Source: Hydractinia symbiolongicarpus
Taxonomy: Eukaryota; Cnidaria; Hydrozoa; Anthoathecata; Hydractiniidae
Assembly (NCBI RefSeq): GCF_029227915.1
Contig: NC_079883.1
Location: forward strand, 17,548,001-17,612,000
Reading direction: 5' to 3'
DNA: 64,000 nucleotides
The notes under the pieces are model-generated. The model worked only from the letters and a program-made list of their open reading frames with translations, did no database searches and had not been told where the DNA came from. Numbering within the stretch: the stretch's first letter is position 1; each line of letters opens with the position of its first letter. This document shows, in pieces, positions 1 through 12,004 of the stretch. The translations under genes and the position numbers were made by a program.

Positions 1-795
1 GCTGTGGCGCAATTGCAAACAACTTGGGACGTCGTAGTTCATTGTGAGTACATGGACTAGTCCGATCATAACTTGCGCAGGCATGTGGATCTACGTGATT
101 CATGTGTACGGCCTCTATTAGGCAGCAAAAGGCCATGCCTTTAGAGGCCTGTGCACGTGGTTGACGGTGTTATAAAGCTGTGGCGCAATTGCAAACAACT
201 TGAGACGTCGTAGTCCATTGAGAGTACATGGACTAGTCCGATCGTAACTTGCGCAGGCACGTGGATCAACATGATTCATGTGTACGGCCTCTATTAGGCA
301 GCAAAAGGCCATGCCATAGCCTTTAGAGGGCTGTACTCGTAGTTAACGGTGTTATAACGCCATGGCGATATGGAAAACAACTTGGGACGTCGTAGTCCTT
401 TGAGAATGGAAGGATAAGACCAATGATAACCTGCGCAGGCACGTGCAACGACGTGATATACGTGTTAGGCCTTTATTAGGGTACAAGAGGCTATATTACA
501 GCCCTTAGGGTCCTGTACCTGTAATTGACGGCGTTATAACGCCATGACACAATGGTAAACAACTTGGGACGTCGTAGTCCATTGAGAGTGGAAGGATTAG
601 ACCAATGGTAACCTGCGTAGGCACGTGGAACAACGTGATATACGTGTAAGGCCTTTATTAGGGTACAAGAGGCTATATTACAGCCCTTAGGGGCCTGTAC
701 CTGTAATTGACGGCGTTATAACGCCATGACACAATGGTAAACAACTTGGGACGTCGTAGTCCATTGAGAGTGGAAGGATTAGACCATTGCTAACA
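1..795 (+). repeat. Copy 1 of a 3643-bp-offset duplication
   Basis: Bases 1 to about 363 match 3644 to about 4006 with only a few substitutions, for example TCCGATC versus TCTGATC. From 365 the match continues at an offset of 3824 (GCGATATGG at 365 versus 4189) to about 795. The offset jumps by 181 bp at the junction, so this copy lacks one monomer that the copy at 3644-4619 retains; the retained one is 1 bp short near 4164. The block begins inside an S-type monomer cut by the window edge. Confidence 0.82.
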
Positions 796-1720
796 TGTGC
801 AGGCACGTGCAACCACGTGATATACGTGTAAGGCCTTTATTAGGCTGCAAGAGGCCATATTGCAGTCGTTAGACGCATGTACTCGTAGTTAACGGTGTTA
901 AAACGCCATGGCGCAATGGAAAACGACTTGGGACGTCGTAGTCCATTGAGAGTGGAAGGATTAGACCAATGGTAACCTGCTCAGGCACGTGGAACAACGT
1001 GATTTATGTATACAGACTTTATTAGGCAGCAAAAGGCCATATTACAGCCTTTAGGGGCCAGTACACGTGTTTGACGGTGTTGTAAAGCCGTGGCGATATG
1101 GAAAACGACTTGGGACGTCGTAGTCCATTGAGAGTGGAAGGATAAGACCAATGGTAACCTGCGCAGGCACGTGGAACAACGTGATTTATGTATACCGACT
1201 TTATTAGGCTGCAAGAGGCCATATTACACTTGTTAGACGCATGTACTTGTAGTTAACGGTGTTATAACGCCATGGCGCAATGGAAAACGACTTGTGACGT
1301 CGTAGTCCATTGAGAGTGGAAGGATAAGACCAATGGTAACCTGCGCAGGCACGTGCAACCACGTGATATACGTGTAAGGCCTTTATTAGGGTACAAGAGG
1401 CTATATTACAGCCCTTAGGGGCCTGTACCTGTAATTGACGGCGTTATAACGCCATGACACAATGGTAAACAACTTGAAACGTCGTAGTCCATTGAGAGTG
1501 GAAGGATTAGACGAATAGTAACCTGTGCAAGCACGTGGAACAACGCGAATTGGGTGTACCGCCTTTATTAGGCTGCAAAAGGTTATATTACAGCCTTTAG
1601 AGACCTGTACACGTGGTTGACGGTGTTATAAAGCCGTGGCGCAATGGAAAACCACTTGGGACGTCGTAGTCCATTGAGAGTGGAAGGATTACACCATTGC
1701 TAACCTGCGCAGGCACGTGC
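796..1720 (+). repeat. Mosaic monomers between duplications
   Basis: About five monomers of mixed B, C and D character (hybrids joining CCATTGCTAAC, TCGTTAGACG and GACGGCGTTATAACG blocks) with no clear tandem partner nearby. I see nothing other than satellite sequence. Confidence 0.8.
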
Positions 1721-2634
1721 ATCCACGTGATATACGTGTAAGGCCTTTATTATGGGTACATTATATTATAGTACAGTATATTACTTTCCTTAGGGGCCTG
1801 TACCTGTAATTGACGGCGTTATAACACCATGACACAATGGTAAACAACTTGGGACGTCGTAGTCCATTAAGAGTGGAAGGATTAGACCAATAGTAACCTG
1901 CGCAGGCACGTGGAACAACGCGAATTGGGTGTACGGCCTTTATTAGGCTGCAAAAGGTCATATTACAGCCTTTAGAGACCTGTACACATGGTTGACGGTG
2001 TTATAAAGCTGTGGCGCAATTGCAAACAACTTGGGACGTCGTAGACCATTGTGAGTACATGGACTAGTCCGATCATAACTTGCGCAGGCAAGTGGATCTA
2101 CGTGATTCATGTGTACGCCTCTATTAGGCAGCAATAGGCCATGCCTTTAGAGGCCTGTACACGTGGCTGACTGTGTTATAAAGCCGTGGCGCATTGGAAA
2201 ACCACTTGGGACGTCGTAGTCCTTTGAGAGTGGAAGGATAAGACCAATGATAACCTGCGCAGGCACGTGCAACCACGTGTTATACGTGTGAGGCCTTTAT
2301 TAGGGTACAAGAGGCTATATTACAGACCTTAGGCGCCTGTACACGTGACTGACGCTATTATAAAGCCATGGCGCAATGGAAAACCACTTGGGACGTCGTA
2401 ATCCATTGAGAATGGAAGGATTAGACCGTTGGTAACCTGCGCAGGCACGTGGAACAACGTGAATTATGTATACGGATTTTAATTGGCCGCAAAAGGCCAT
2501 ATTACAGACTTTAAGGGCCAGGACCCGTGTTTGACAGTGTTGTAAAGCCGTGGCGATATGGAAAACAACTTGGGACGTCGTAGTCCTTTGAGAGTGGAAG
2601 GATGAGACCAATGATAACCTGCGCAAGCACGTGC
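1721..2634 (+). repeat. 914-bp tandem duplication, copy 1
   Basis: Bases 1721-2326 match 2635-3240 at an offset of 914 bp. The offset is five monomers (910) plus an 11-bp insertion, minus 6 bp (GCCATGCCTTTAG instead of the longer form with ATAGCC) and 1 bp (TACGCCTC for TACGGCCTC near 2117), which accounts for it exactly. After 2326 the match resumes from about 2502 against 3236, so the second copy has lost one monomer. Confidence 0.82.
1746..1784 (+). repeat. 11-bp insertion variant, AT-rich
   Basis: Instead of TTAGGGTACAAGAGGC this monomer reads through an AT-rich stretch containing TTATATTATAGTACAG, making it 193 bp long. The same insertion is at about 2660-2698 and nowhere else that I found, so it marks the 914-bp duplication. 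The copy at 1784 reads TTTCCTTAGG and the later one ACAGCCCTTAGG, so the copies have diverged slightly. Confidence 0.8.
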
Positions 2635-3643
2635 AACCACGTGATATACGTGTAATGCCTTTATTATGGGTACATTATATTATAGTACAGTATATTACAG
2701 CCCTTAGGGGCCTGTACCTGTAATTGACGGCGTTATAACACCATGACACAATGGTAAACAACTTGGGACGTCGTAGTCCATTAAGAGTGGAAGGATTAGA
2801 CCAATAGTAACCTGCGCAGGCACGTGGAACAACGCGAATTGGGTGTACGGCCTTTATTAGGCTGCAAAAGGTCATATTACAGCCTTTAGAGACCTGTACA
2901 CATGGTTGACGGTGTTATAAAGCTGTGGCGCAATTGCAAACAACTTGGGACGTCGTAGACCATTGTGAGTACATGGACTAGTCCGATCATAACTTGCGCA
3001 GGCAAGTGGATCTACGTGATTCATGTGTACGGCCTCTATTAGGCAGCAATAGGCCATGCCTTTAGAGGCCTGTACACGTGGCTGACTGTGTTATAAAGCC
3101 GTGGCGCATTGGAAAACCACTTGGGACGTCGTAGTCCTTTGAGAGTGGAAGGATAAGACCAATGATAACCTGCGCAGGCACGGGCAACCACGTGTTATAC
3201 GTGTGAGGCCTTTATTAGGGTACAAGAGGCTATATTACAGACTTTAGGGGCCAGGACCCGTGTTTGACAGTGTTGTAAAGCCGTGGCGATATGGAAAACA
3301 ACTTGGGACGTCGTAGTCCTTTGAGAGTGGAAGGATGAGACCAATGATAACCTGCGCAAGCACGTGCAACCACGTGATATACGTGTAATGCCTTTATTAG
3401 GGTACAAGAGGCTATATTACAGACCTTAGGGGCCTGTATACGTGTTTGACGGTGTTGTAAAGCCGTGGCGATATGGAAAACAACTTGGGACGTCGTAGTC
3501 CTTTGAGAGTGGAGGGATTAGACCGATCGTAACTCGCGCAGGCACGTGGAACAGGGCAATTTGTGTGTACGGCCTTTATTAGGCTGCAAAAGGTCATATT
3601 AAGGCCTTTGGAGGCCTGTACACGTGGTTGACGGTGTTATAAA
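2635..3643 (+). repeat. 914-bp tandem duplication, copy 2, shortened by one monomer
   Basis: This copy carries the same 11-bp insertion and B-then-S order as 1721-2634, then jumps to sequence matching 2502-2674, including the rare GGACCCGTGTTTGACAGTG and GGATGAGACC variants. That jump is what unequal exchange between adjacent monomers produces. Confidence 0.8.
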
Positions 3644-4619
3644 GCTGTGGCGCAATTGCAAACAACTTGGGACGTCGTAGTTCATTGTGAGTACATGGAC
3701 TAGTCCGATCATAACTTGCGCAGGCATGTGGATCTACGTGATTCATGTGTACGGCCTCTATTAGGCAGCAAAAGGCCATGCCTTTAGAGGCCTGTGCACG
3801 TGGTTGACGGTGTTATAAAGCTGTGGCGCAATTGCAAACAACTTGAGACGTCGTAGTCCATTGAGAGTACATGGACTAGTCTGATCGTAACTTGCGCAGG
3901 CACGTGGATCAACGTGATTCATGTGTACGGCCTCTATTAGGCAGCAAAAGGCCATGCCATAGCCTTTAGAGGGCTGTACTCGTACTTAACGGTGTTATAA
4001 CGCCATGGCGCAATGGAAAACGACTTGGGACGTCGTAGTCCATTGAGAGTGGAAGGATTAGACCAATGGTAGCCTGCGTAGGCACGTGGAACAACGTGAT
4101 TTATGTATACGGACTTTATTAGGCAGTAAAAGGCCATACTACAGCCTTTAGAGGCCAGTACACTGTTTGACGGTGTTGTAAAGCCGTGGCGATATGGAAA
4201 ACAACTTGGGACGTCGTAGTCCTTTGAGAATGGAAGGATAAGACCAATGATAACCTGCGCAGGCACGTGCAACGACGTGATATACGTGTTAGGCCTTTAT
4301 TAGGGTACAAGAGGCTATATTACAGCCCTTAGGGTCCTGTACCTGTAATTGACGGCGTTATAACGCCATGACACAATGGTAAACAACTTGGGACGTCGTA
4401 GTCCATTGAGAGTGGAAGGATTAGACCAATGGTAACCTGCGTAGGCACGTGGAACAACGTGATATACGTGTAAGGCCTTTATTAGGGTACAAGAGGCTAT
4501 ATTACAGCCCTTAGGGTCCTGTACCTGTAATTGACGGCGTTATAACGCCATGACACAATGGTAAACAACTTGAGACGTCGTAGTCCATTGAGAGTGGAAG
4601 GATTAGACCAATGGTAACC
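3644..4619 (+). repeat. Copy 2 of the 3643-bp-offset duplication
   Basis: This is the more complete partner of 1-795, including the D-type monomer near 4007-4188 missing from the first copy. It begins with two consecutive S-type monomers (3697 and 3879), the second with a mutated palindrome. Confidence 0.8.
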
Positions 4620-7600
4620 TGCGTAGGCACGTGGAACAACGTGATATACGTGTAAGGCCTTTATTAGGGTACAAGAGGCTATATTACAGCCCTTAGGGGC
4701 CTGTACCTGTACTTGACGGCGTTATAACGCCATGACACAATGGTAAACAACTTGGGACGTCGTAGTCCATTGAGAGTGGAAGGATTACACCAATAGTAAC
4801 CTGCGCAGGCACGTGGAACAACGCGAATTGGGTGGACGGCCTTTATTAGGCTGCAAAAGGTCATGTTACAGCCTTTAGAGACCTGTACACGTGGTTGACG
4901 GTGTTATAAAGCTGTGGCGCAATTGCAAACAACTTGGGACGTCGTAGTCCATTGAGAGTACATGGACTAGTCCTATCGTAACTTGCGCAGGCACGTGGAT
5001 CAACGTGATTCATGTGTACGGCCTCTATTAGGCAGCAAAAGGCCATGCCATAGCCTTTAGAGGGCTGTACTCGTAGTTAACGGTGTTATAACGCCATGGT
5101 GCAATGGAAAACGACTTGGGACGTCGTAGTCCATTGAGAGTGGAAGGATTAGACCAATGGTAACCTGCGCAGGCACGTGGAACAACGTGATTTATGTATA
5201 CGGACTTTATTAGGCAGCAAGGGGCCATATTACAGCCTTTAGGGGTCAGTACAAGTGTTTGACGTTGTTGTAAATCCGTGGCGATATGGAAAACAACTTG
5301 GAACGTCGTAGTCCTTTGAGAGTGGAAGGATAAGACCAATGATAACCTGCGCAGGCACGTGCAACGACGTGATATACGTGTTAGGCCTTTATTATGGTAC
5401 AAGAGGCTATATTACAGCCCTTAGGGTCCTGTACCTGTAATTGACGGCGTTATAACGCCATGACACAATGGTAAACAACTTGGGACGTCGTAGTCCATTG
5501 AGAGTGGAAGGATTAGACCAATGGTAACCTGCGCAGGCACGTGGAACAACGCGATATACGTGTAAGGCCTTTATTAGGGTACAAGAGGCTATATTAAAGC
5601 CATTAGGGGCCTGTACCTGTAACTGACGGCGTTATAACGCCATGACACAATGGTAAACAACTTGGGACGTCGTAGTCCATTGAGAGTGGAAGGATTAGAC
5701 CAATAGTAACCTGCGCAGGCACGTGCAACCACGTGATATACGTGTAAGGCCTTTATTAGGGTACAAGAGGCTATATTACAGACCTTAGGGGCCTGTACAC
5801 GTGTTTGACGGTGTTGTAAAGCCGTGGCGATATGGAAAACAACTTGGGACGTCGTAGTCCTTTGAGAGTGGAGGGATTGGACCGATCGTAACTCGCGCAG
5901 GCACGTGGAACAGCGCAATTTGTGTGTACGGCCTTTATTAGGCTGCAAAAGGTCATGTTACAGCCTTTAGAGACCTGTACAAGTGGTTGACGGTGTTATA
6001 AAGCTGTGTCGCAATTGCAAACAACTTGGGACGTCGTAGTCCATTGAGAGTACATGGACTAGTCCGATCGTAACTTGCGCAGGCACGTGGATCAACGTGA
6101 TTCATGTGTACGGCCTCTATTAGGCAGCGAAAGGCCATGCCATAGCCTTTAGAGGACTGTACAGGTGGTTGACGGTGTTGTAAAGCCGTGGCACTATGGA
6201 AAACAACTTGTGACATCGTATTCCATTGAGAGTGGAAGGATAAGACCAATGCTAACCTGTGCAGGCACGTGCAACCACGTGATATACGTGTAAGGCCTTT
6301 ATTAGGCTGCAAGAGGCCATATTGCAGGTGTTAGACGCATGTACTCGTAGTTAACGGCGTTATAACGCCATGACACAATGGTAAACAACTTATGACGTCG
6401 TAGTCCATTGAGAGTGAAAGGATTAGACCAATAGTAACCTGTGCAGGCACGTGGAACAACACGAATTGGGTGTACGGCCTTTATTAGGGTGCAAAAGGTC
6501 ATATTACAGCCTTTAGAGACCTGTACACGTGGCTGACTGTGTTATAAAGCCGTGGCGCAATGGAAAACGACTTGGGACGTCGTAGTCCTTTGAGAGTGGA
6601 AGGATAAGACCAATGATAACCTGCGCAGGCACGTGCAACCACGTGATATACGTGTGAGGCCTTTATTAGGGTACAAGAGGCTATATTACAGACCTTAGGG
6701 GCCTGTACACGTGTTTGACGGTGTTGTAAAGCCGTGGCGATATGGAAAACAACTTGGGACGTCGTAGTCCATTAAGAGTGGAAGAATTAGACCAATAGTA
6801 ACCTGTGCAGGCACGTGGAACAACGCGAATTGGGTGTACCGCCTTTATCAGGCTGCAAAAGGTTATATTACAGCCCTTAGAGACCTGTACACGTGGATGA
6901 CGGTGTTATAAAGCCGTGGCGCAATGGAAAACCACTTGGAACGTCGTAGTCCATTGAGAGTGGAAGGATTACACCAATGCTAACCTGTGCAGGCACGTGC
7001 AACCACGTGATATACGTGTAAGGCCTTTATTAGGCCGCAAAAGGCCATATTACAGCCTTTAGGGGCCTGTACACGTGGTTGACGGTGTTGTAAAGCCGTG
7101 GCGCTATGGAAAACAACTTGGGACGTCGTAGTCCTTTGAGAGTGGAAGGATAAGACCAATGATAACCTGCGCAGGCACGTGCAACCACGTGATATACGTG
7201 TAAGGCTTTTATTAGGGTACAAGAGTCTATATTACAGATCTTAGGGGCCTGTACACGTGTTGGACGGTGTTGTAAAGCCGTGGCGATATGGAAAACAACT
7301 TGGGACGTCGTAGTCCATTAAGAGTGGAAGAATTAGACCAATAGTAACCTGTGGAGGCACGTGGAACAACGCGAATTGGGTGTACCGCCTTTATCAGGCT
7401 GCAAAAGGTTATATTACAGCCTTTAGAGACCTGTACACGTGGTTGACGGTGTTATAAAGCCGTGGCGCAATGGAAAACCTCTTGGGACGTCGTAGTCCAT
7501 TGAGAGTGGAAGGATTACACCAATGCTAACCTGTGCAGGCACGTGCAACCACGTGATATACATGTAAGGCCTTTATTAGGCTGCAAGAGGCCATATTGCA

Positions 7601-8576
7601 GTCGTTAGACGCATGTACTTGTAGTTAACGGTGTTATAACGCCATGGCGCAATGGAAAACGACTTGGGACGACGTAGTCCATTGAGAGTGGAAGGATAAG
7701 ACTAATGATAACCTGCACAGGCACGTGCAACCACGTGATATACGTGTTAGGCCTTTATTAGGGTACAAGAGGCTATATTACAGCCCTTAGGGTCCTGTAC
7801 CCGTAATTGACGGCGCTATAACGCCATGACACAATGGTAAACAACTTGGGACGTCGTAGTCCATTAAGAGTGGAAGGATTAGACCAATAGTAACCTGTGC
7901 AGGCACTTGGAACAACGCGAATTGGGTGTACGGCCTTTATTAGGTTGCAAACTGTCATATTACAGCCTTTAGGGGCCTTTAGACGTGTTTGACGGTGTTG
8001 TAAAGCCGTGGCGTTATGGTAAACAACTTGGGACGTCGTAATCCTTTGAGAGTGGAAGGATAAGACCAATGATAACCTGCGCAGTCACGTGCAACCACGT
8101 GATATACGTGTAAGGCCTTTATTAGGGTACAAGGGGCTATATTACAGCCGTTAGGGGCCTGTGCGCGTGGCTGACGCTGTTATAAAGCCATGGCGCAATA
8201 TAAAACAACTAGGGTGGTCGTAGTCCATTGAGAGCGGAAGGATGAGACCAATGGTAACCTGCGCAGGCACGTGGAACAACGTGATTTATGTATACGGACT
8301 TTATTAGGCCGCAAAAGGCCATATTACAGCCTTTAGGGGCCTGTACACGTGGTTGACGGTGTTGTAAAGCCGTGGCGCTATGGAAAACAACTTGGGACAT
8401 CGTAGTCCATTGAGAGTGGAAGGATAAGACCAATGATAACCTGCGCAGGCACGTGCAACCACGTGATATACGTGTAAGGACTTGATTAGGCTACAAGAGG
8501 CCATATTACAGCCTTTTGGGGCCTGTACACGTGTTTGACGGTGTTGTAAAGCCGTGGCGATATGGAAAACAACTTG
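4620..8576 (+). repeat. Mixed monomer region, source-like block for 14-17 kb
   Basis: About 22 monomers of B, S, D and C type. A B-S-D trimer at 4679-5220 matches 14377-14926 at an offset of 9698. That equals 55 monomers less 312 bp, of which 311 are explained by two 7-bp and three 99-bp deletions in between. A local repeat at an offset of 546 (three monomers) joins about 6691-6870 and 7237-7415, with shared TTAAGAGTGGAAGAATTAG and TTTATCAGGC variants. The segment from about 7740 to 8480 recurs at offsets of 8969 and 20119. Confidence 0.78.
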
Positions 8577-8656
8577 GGACGTCATAGTCCTTTGAGAGTG
8601 GAAGGATAAGACCAATGATAACCGGCGCAGGCACGTGCAACCACGTGATATACGTG

Positions 8657-8684
8657 TATATTAGGCTATATTAATCTATATTAC
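8657..8684 (+). repeat. 7-bp-deleted TATATTAGGC junction (first of ten)
   Basis: Here the usual AAGGCCTTTATTAGGG start block is replaced by a short tandem of a TATTAGGCTA-like 10-mer, making the monomer 7 bp short and removing the hairpin arm GGCCTTT. Copies start at 8657, 10007, 19165, 20068, 22245, 23876, 26053, 28958, 29860 and 30398. Those at 8657, 10007 and 28958 read TATTAATCTA in the second unit and the other seven read TATTAGGCTA. Intervals between copies are whole monomers less 7, for example 903, 1631 and 2177, so the variant serves as a lineage tag. It follows an ACCGGCGCAGG variant in nearly every copy. Confidence 0.86.
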
Positions 8685-8960
8685 AGCCCTTAGGGGCCTG
8701 TACCTGTAATTGACGGCGTTATAGCGCCATGACACAATGGTAAACAACTTGGGACGTCGTAGTCCATTGAGAGTGGAAGGATTAGACCAATAGTAACCTG
8801 CGCAGGCACGTGGAACAACGCGAATTGGGTGTACGGCCTTTATTAGGCTGCAAAAGGTCATGTTACAGCCTTTAGAGACCTGTACACGTGGTTGACGGTG
8901 TTATAAAGCTGTGGCGCAATTGCAAACAACTTGGGACGTCGTAGTCCATTTAGAGTACCT

Positions 8961-8970
8961 GGACTAGTCC
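8961..8970. other. GGACTAGTCC palindrome marking S-family monomers
   Basis: The S family replaces the usual GGATTAGACC (monomer positions 127-136) with the perfect 10-bp palindrome GGACTAGTCC, followed directly by GATCG so that CGATCG overlaps its end. I count about 27 copies with the full or nearly full motif, at roughly 54, 231, 2070, 2985, 3697, 4965, 6057, 8961, 10311, 11039, 12031, 12661, 14664, 18385, 20554, 22548, 24362, 26357, 29262, 30967, 34426, 35336, 51467, 52196, 61014 and 61740. The copy near 3879 is mutated to CTAGTCTG. None occurs between about 35.4 and 51.4 kb. Hybrid forms GGATTAGTCCGATCG appear near 44401, 53632, 56314 and 63178. Confidence 0.85.
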
Positions 8971-9744
8971 GATCGTAACTTGCGCAGGCACGTGGATCTA
9001 CGTGATTCATGTGTACGGCCTCTATTAGGCAGCAAAAGGCCATGCCATAGCCTTTAGAGGGCTGTACACGTGGCTGACTGTGTTATAAAGCCGTGGCGCA
9101 TTGGAAAACCACTTGGGACGTCGTAGTCCATTAAGAGTGGAAGGATTAGACCAATGGTAACCTGCGCAGGCACGTGGAACAACGTAATTTATGTATACGG
9201 ACTTTAATAGGCCGCAAAAGGCCATATTACAGCCTTTAGGGGCCTGTACACGTTGTTGACGGTGTTGTAAAGCCGTGGCGATATGGAAAACAACTTGGGA
9301 TATCGTAGTCCATTGTGAGTTGAAGGATTAGACCAATGCTAACCTGTGCAGGCACGTGCAACCACGTGATATACGTGTAAAGCCTTTATTAGGCTGCAAG
9401 AGGCCATATTGCAGTCGTTAGACGCATGTACTCGTAGTTAACGGCGTTATATTGCCATGACACAATGGTAAAAAACTTGGGACGTTGTAGTCCATTGAGA
9501 GTGAAAGGATTAGACCAATAGTAACCTGTGCAGGCACGTGAAACAACACGAATTCGGTGTACGGCCTTTATTAGGCTGCAAAACGTCATATTAGAGCCTT
9601 TAAAGACCTGTACACGTGGCTGACTGTGTTATAAAGCCGTGGCGCATTGGAAAACCACTTGGGACATCGTAGTCCATTGAGAGTGGAAGGATAACACCAA
9701 TGCTAACCTGTGCAGGCACGTGGAACCACGTGATATACGTGTAA

Positions 9745-10006
9745 GGCCTTTATTAGGCTGCAAGATGCCATATTGCAGTCGTTAGACGCATGTTCTCGTA
9801 GTTAACGGTGTTATAACGCCATGGCGCAATGGAAAACGACTTGGGACGTCGTAGTCCATTGAGAGTGGAGGGATTAGACCAATTGTAACGGTGTTATAAA
9901 GCTGTGGTGCAATTGCAAACAACTTGGGACGTCATAGTCCTTTGAGAGTGGAAGGATAAGACCAATGATAACCGGCGCAGGCACGTGCAACCACGTGATA
10001 TACGTG
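9745..10006 (+). repeat. 99-bp-deletion hybrid monomer (first of five)
   Basis: GACCAATTGTAAC runs directly into GGTGTTATAAAGC near 9885, skipping from about position 143 of one monomer to about position 61 of the next, so two monomers are fused into about 265 bp. The same junction is seen near 11964, 12595, 18315 and 30899. In the last the boundary reads GGTAGCGGTG. Because all five share the breakpoint, one deletion event followed by block copying is the simplest explanation. The offset between the copies at 11964 and 12595 is 629, four monomers less 99. Confidence 0.85.
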
Positions 10007-10935
10007 TATATTAGGCTATATTAATCTATATTACAGCCCTTAGGGGCCTGTACCTGTAATTGACGGCGTTATAGCGCCATGACACAATGGTAAACAACTT
10101 GGGACGTCGTAGTCCATTGAGAGTGGAAGGATTAGACCAATAGTAACCTGCGCAGGCACGTGGAACAACGCGAATTGGGTGTACGGCCTTTATTAGGCTG
10201 CAAAAGGTCATGTTACAGCCTTTAGAGACCTGTACACGTGGTTGACGGTGTTATAAAGCTGTGGCGCAATTGTAAACAACTTGGGACGTCGTAGTCCATT
10301 GAGAGTACCTGGACTAGTCCGATCGTAACTTGCGCAGGCACGTGGATCTACGTGATTCATGTGTACGGCCTCTATTAGGCAGCAAAAGGCCATGCCATAG
10401 CATTTAGAGGGCTGTACACGTGGCTGACTGTGTTATAAAGCCGTGGCACATTGGAAAACCACTTGGGACGTCATAGTCCATTAAGAGTGGAAGGATTAGA
10501 CCAATGGTAACCTGCGCAGGCACGTGGAACAACGTGATTTATGTATACGGACTTTAATAGGCCGCAAAAGGCCATATTACAGCCTTTAGGGGCCTGTACA
10601 CGTTGTTGAGGGTGTTGTAAAGCCGTGGCGATATAGAAAACAACTTGGGATATCGTAGTCCATTGTGAGTTGAAGGATTAGACCAATGCTAACCTGTGCA
10701 GGCACGTGCAACCACGTGATATACGTGTAAAGCCTTTATTAGGCTGCAAGAGGCCATATTGCAGTCGTTAGACGCATGTACTCGTAGTTAACGGCGTTAT
10801 AACGCCATGACACAATTGTAAACAACTTAGGACGTTGTAGTCCATTGAGAGTGAAAGGATTAGACCAATAGTAACCTGTGCAGGCACGTGAAACAACACG
10901 AATTCGGTGTACGGCCTTTATTAGGCTGCAAAAGG
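9927..10935 (+). repeat. 1350-bp HOR unit, copy 2 (partial)
   Basis: Matches 8577 onward at an offset of 1350 with scattered substitutions (for example GCATTTAGAGG for GCCTTTAGAGG near 10400). It stops at about 10935, where sequence from 8858 onward restarts, so four monomers of the original unit are not repeated here. Confidence 0.82.
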
Positions 10936-12004
10936 TCATGTTACAGCCTTTAGAGACCTGTACACGTGGTTGACGGTGTTATAAAGCTGTGGCGCAATTG
11001 CAAACAACTTGGGACGTCGTAGTCCATTGAGAGTACCTGGACTAGTCCGATCGTAACTTGCGCAGGCACGTGGATCTACGTGATTCATGTGTACGGCCTC
11101 TGTTAGGCAGCAAAAGGCCATGCCATAGCCTTTAGAGGGCTGTACACGTGGCTGACTGTGTTATAAAGCCGTGGCGCATTGGAAAACCACTTGGGACGTC
11201 GTAGTCCATTAAGAGTGGAAGGATTACACCAATGGTAACCTGCGCAGGCACGTGGAACAACGTGATTTATGTATACGGACTTTAATAGGCCGCAAAAGGC
11301 CATATTACAGCCTTTAGGGGCCTGTACACGTTGTTGACGGTGTTGTAAAGCCGTGGCGATATGGAAAACAACTTGGGATATCGTAGTCCATTGAGAGTGG
11401 AAGGATTAGACCAATGCTAACCTGTGCAGGCACGTGCAACCACGTGATATACGTGTAAAGCCTTTATTAGGCTGCAAGAGGCCATATTGCAGTCGTTAGA
11501 CGCATGTACTCGTAGTTAACGGCGTTATAACGCCATGACACAATGGTAAACAACTTGGGACGTTGTAGTCCATTGAGAGTGAAAGGATTAGACCAATAGT
11601 AACCTGTGCAGGCACGTGAAACAACACGAATTCGGTGTACGGCCTTTATTATGCTGCAAAACGTCATATTAGAGCCTTTAAAGACCTGTACACGTGGCTG
11701 ACTGTGTTATAAAGCCGTGGCGCATTGGAAAACCACTTGGGACATCGTAGTCCATTGAGAGTGGAAGGATAACACCAATGCTAACCTGTGCAGGCACGTG
11801 CAACCACGTGATATACGTGTAAGGCCTTTATTAGGCTGCAAGATGCCATATTGCAGTCGTTAGACGCATGTTCTCGTAGTTAACGGTGTTATAACGCCAT
11901 GGCGCAATGGAAAACGACTTGGGAGGTCGTAGTCCATTGAGAGTGGAGGGATTAGACCAATTGTAACGGTGTTATAAAGCTGTGGTGCAATTGCAAACAA
12001 CTTG
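10936..12004 (+). repeat. Third HOR copy, offset 2078 from 8858
   Basis: Bases 8858-9926 recur here at an offset of 2078, which is twelve monomers less one 99-bp and one 7-bp deletion. The inherited hybrid monomer is at about 11964. Beyond 12004 the sequence continues as an S-type monomer instead of the GTCATAG block that follows in copy 1. Confidence 0.82.

Larger units (their letters stand above)
8577..9926 (+). repeat. 1350-bp HOR unit, copy 1
   Basis: The unit opens with the rare GGGACGTCATAGTCC, carries the 7-bp-deleted junction at 8657 and ends in the 99-bp-deleted hybrid monomer near 9885. Its length is eight monomers (1456) less 99 and 7, exactly 1350. The order is C', B, S, D and mixed types. 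Confidence 0.85.

Noticed and set aside
1746-1784. AT-rich stretch as a TATA promoter or transposon footprint
   Set aside because: It is an 11-bp expansion of the normal GGCTATATTACAG segment without terminal repeats or target-site duplication, and no gene lies nearby.
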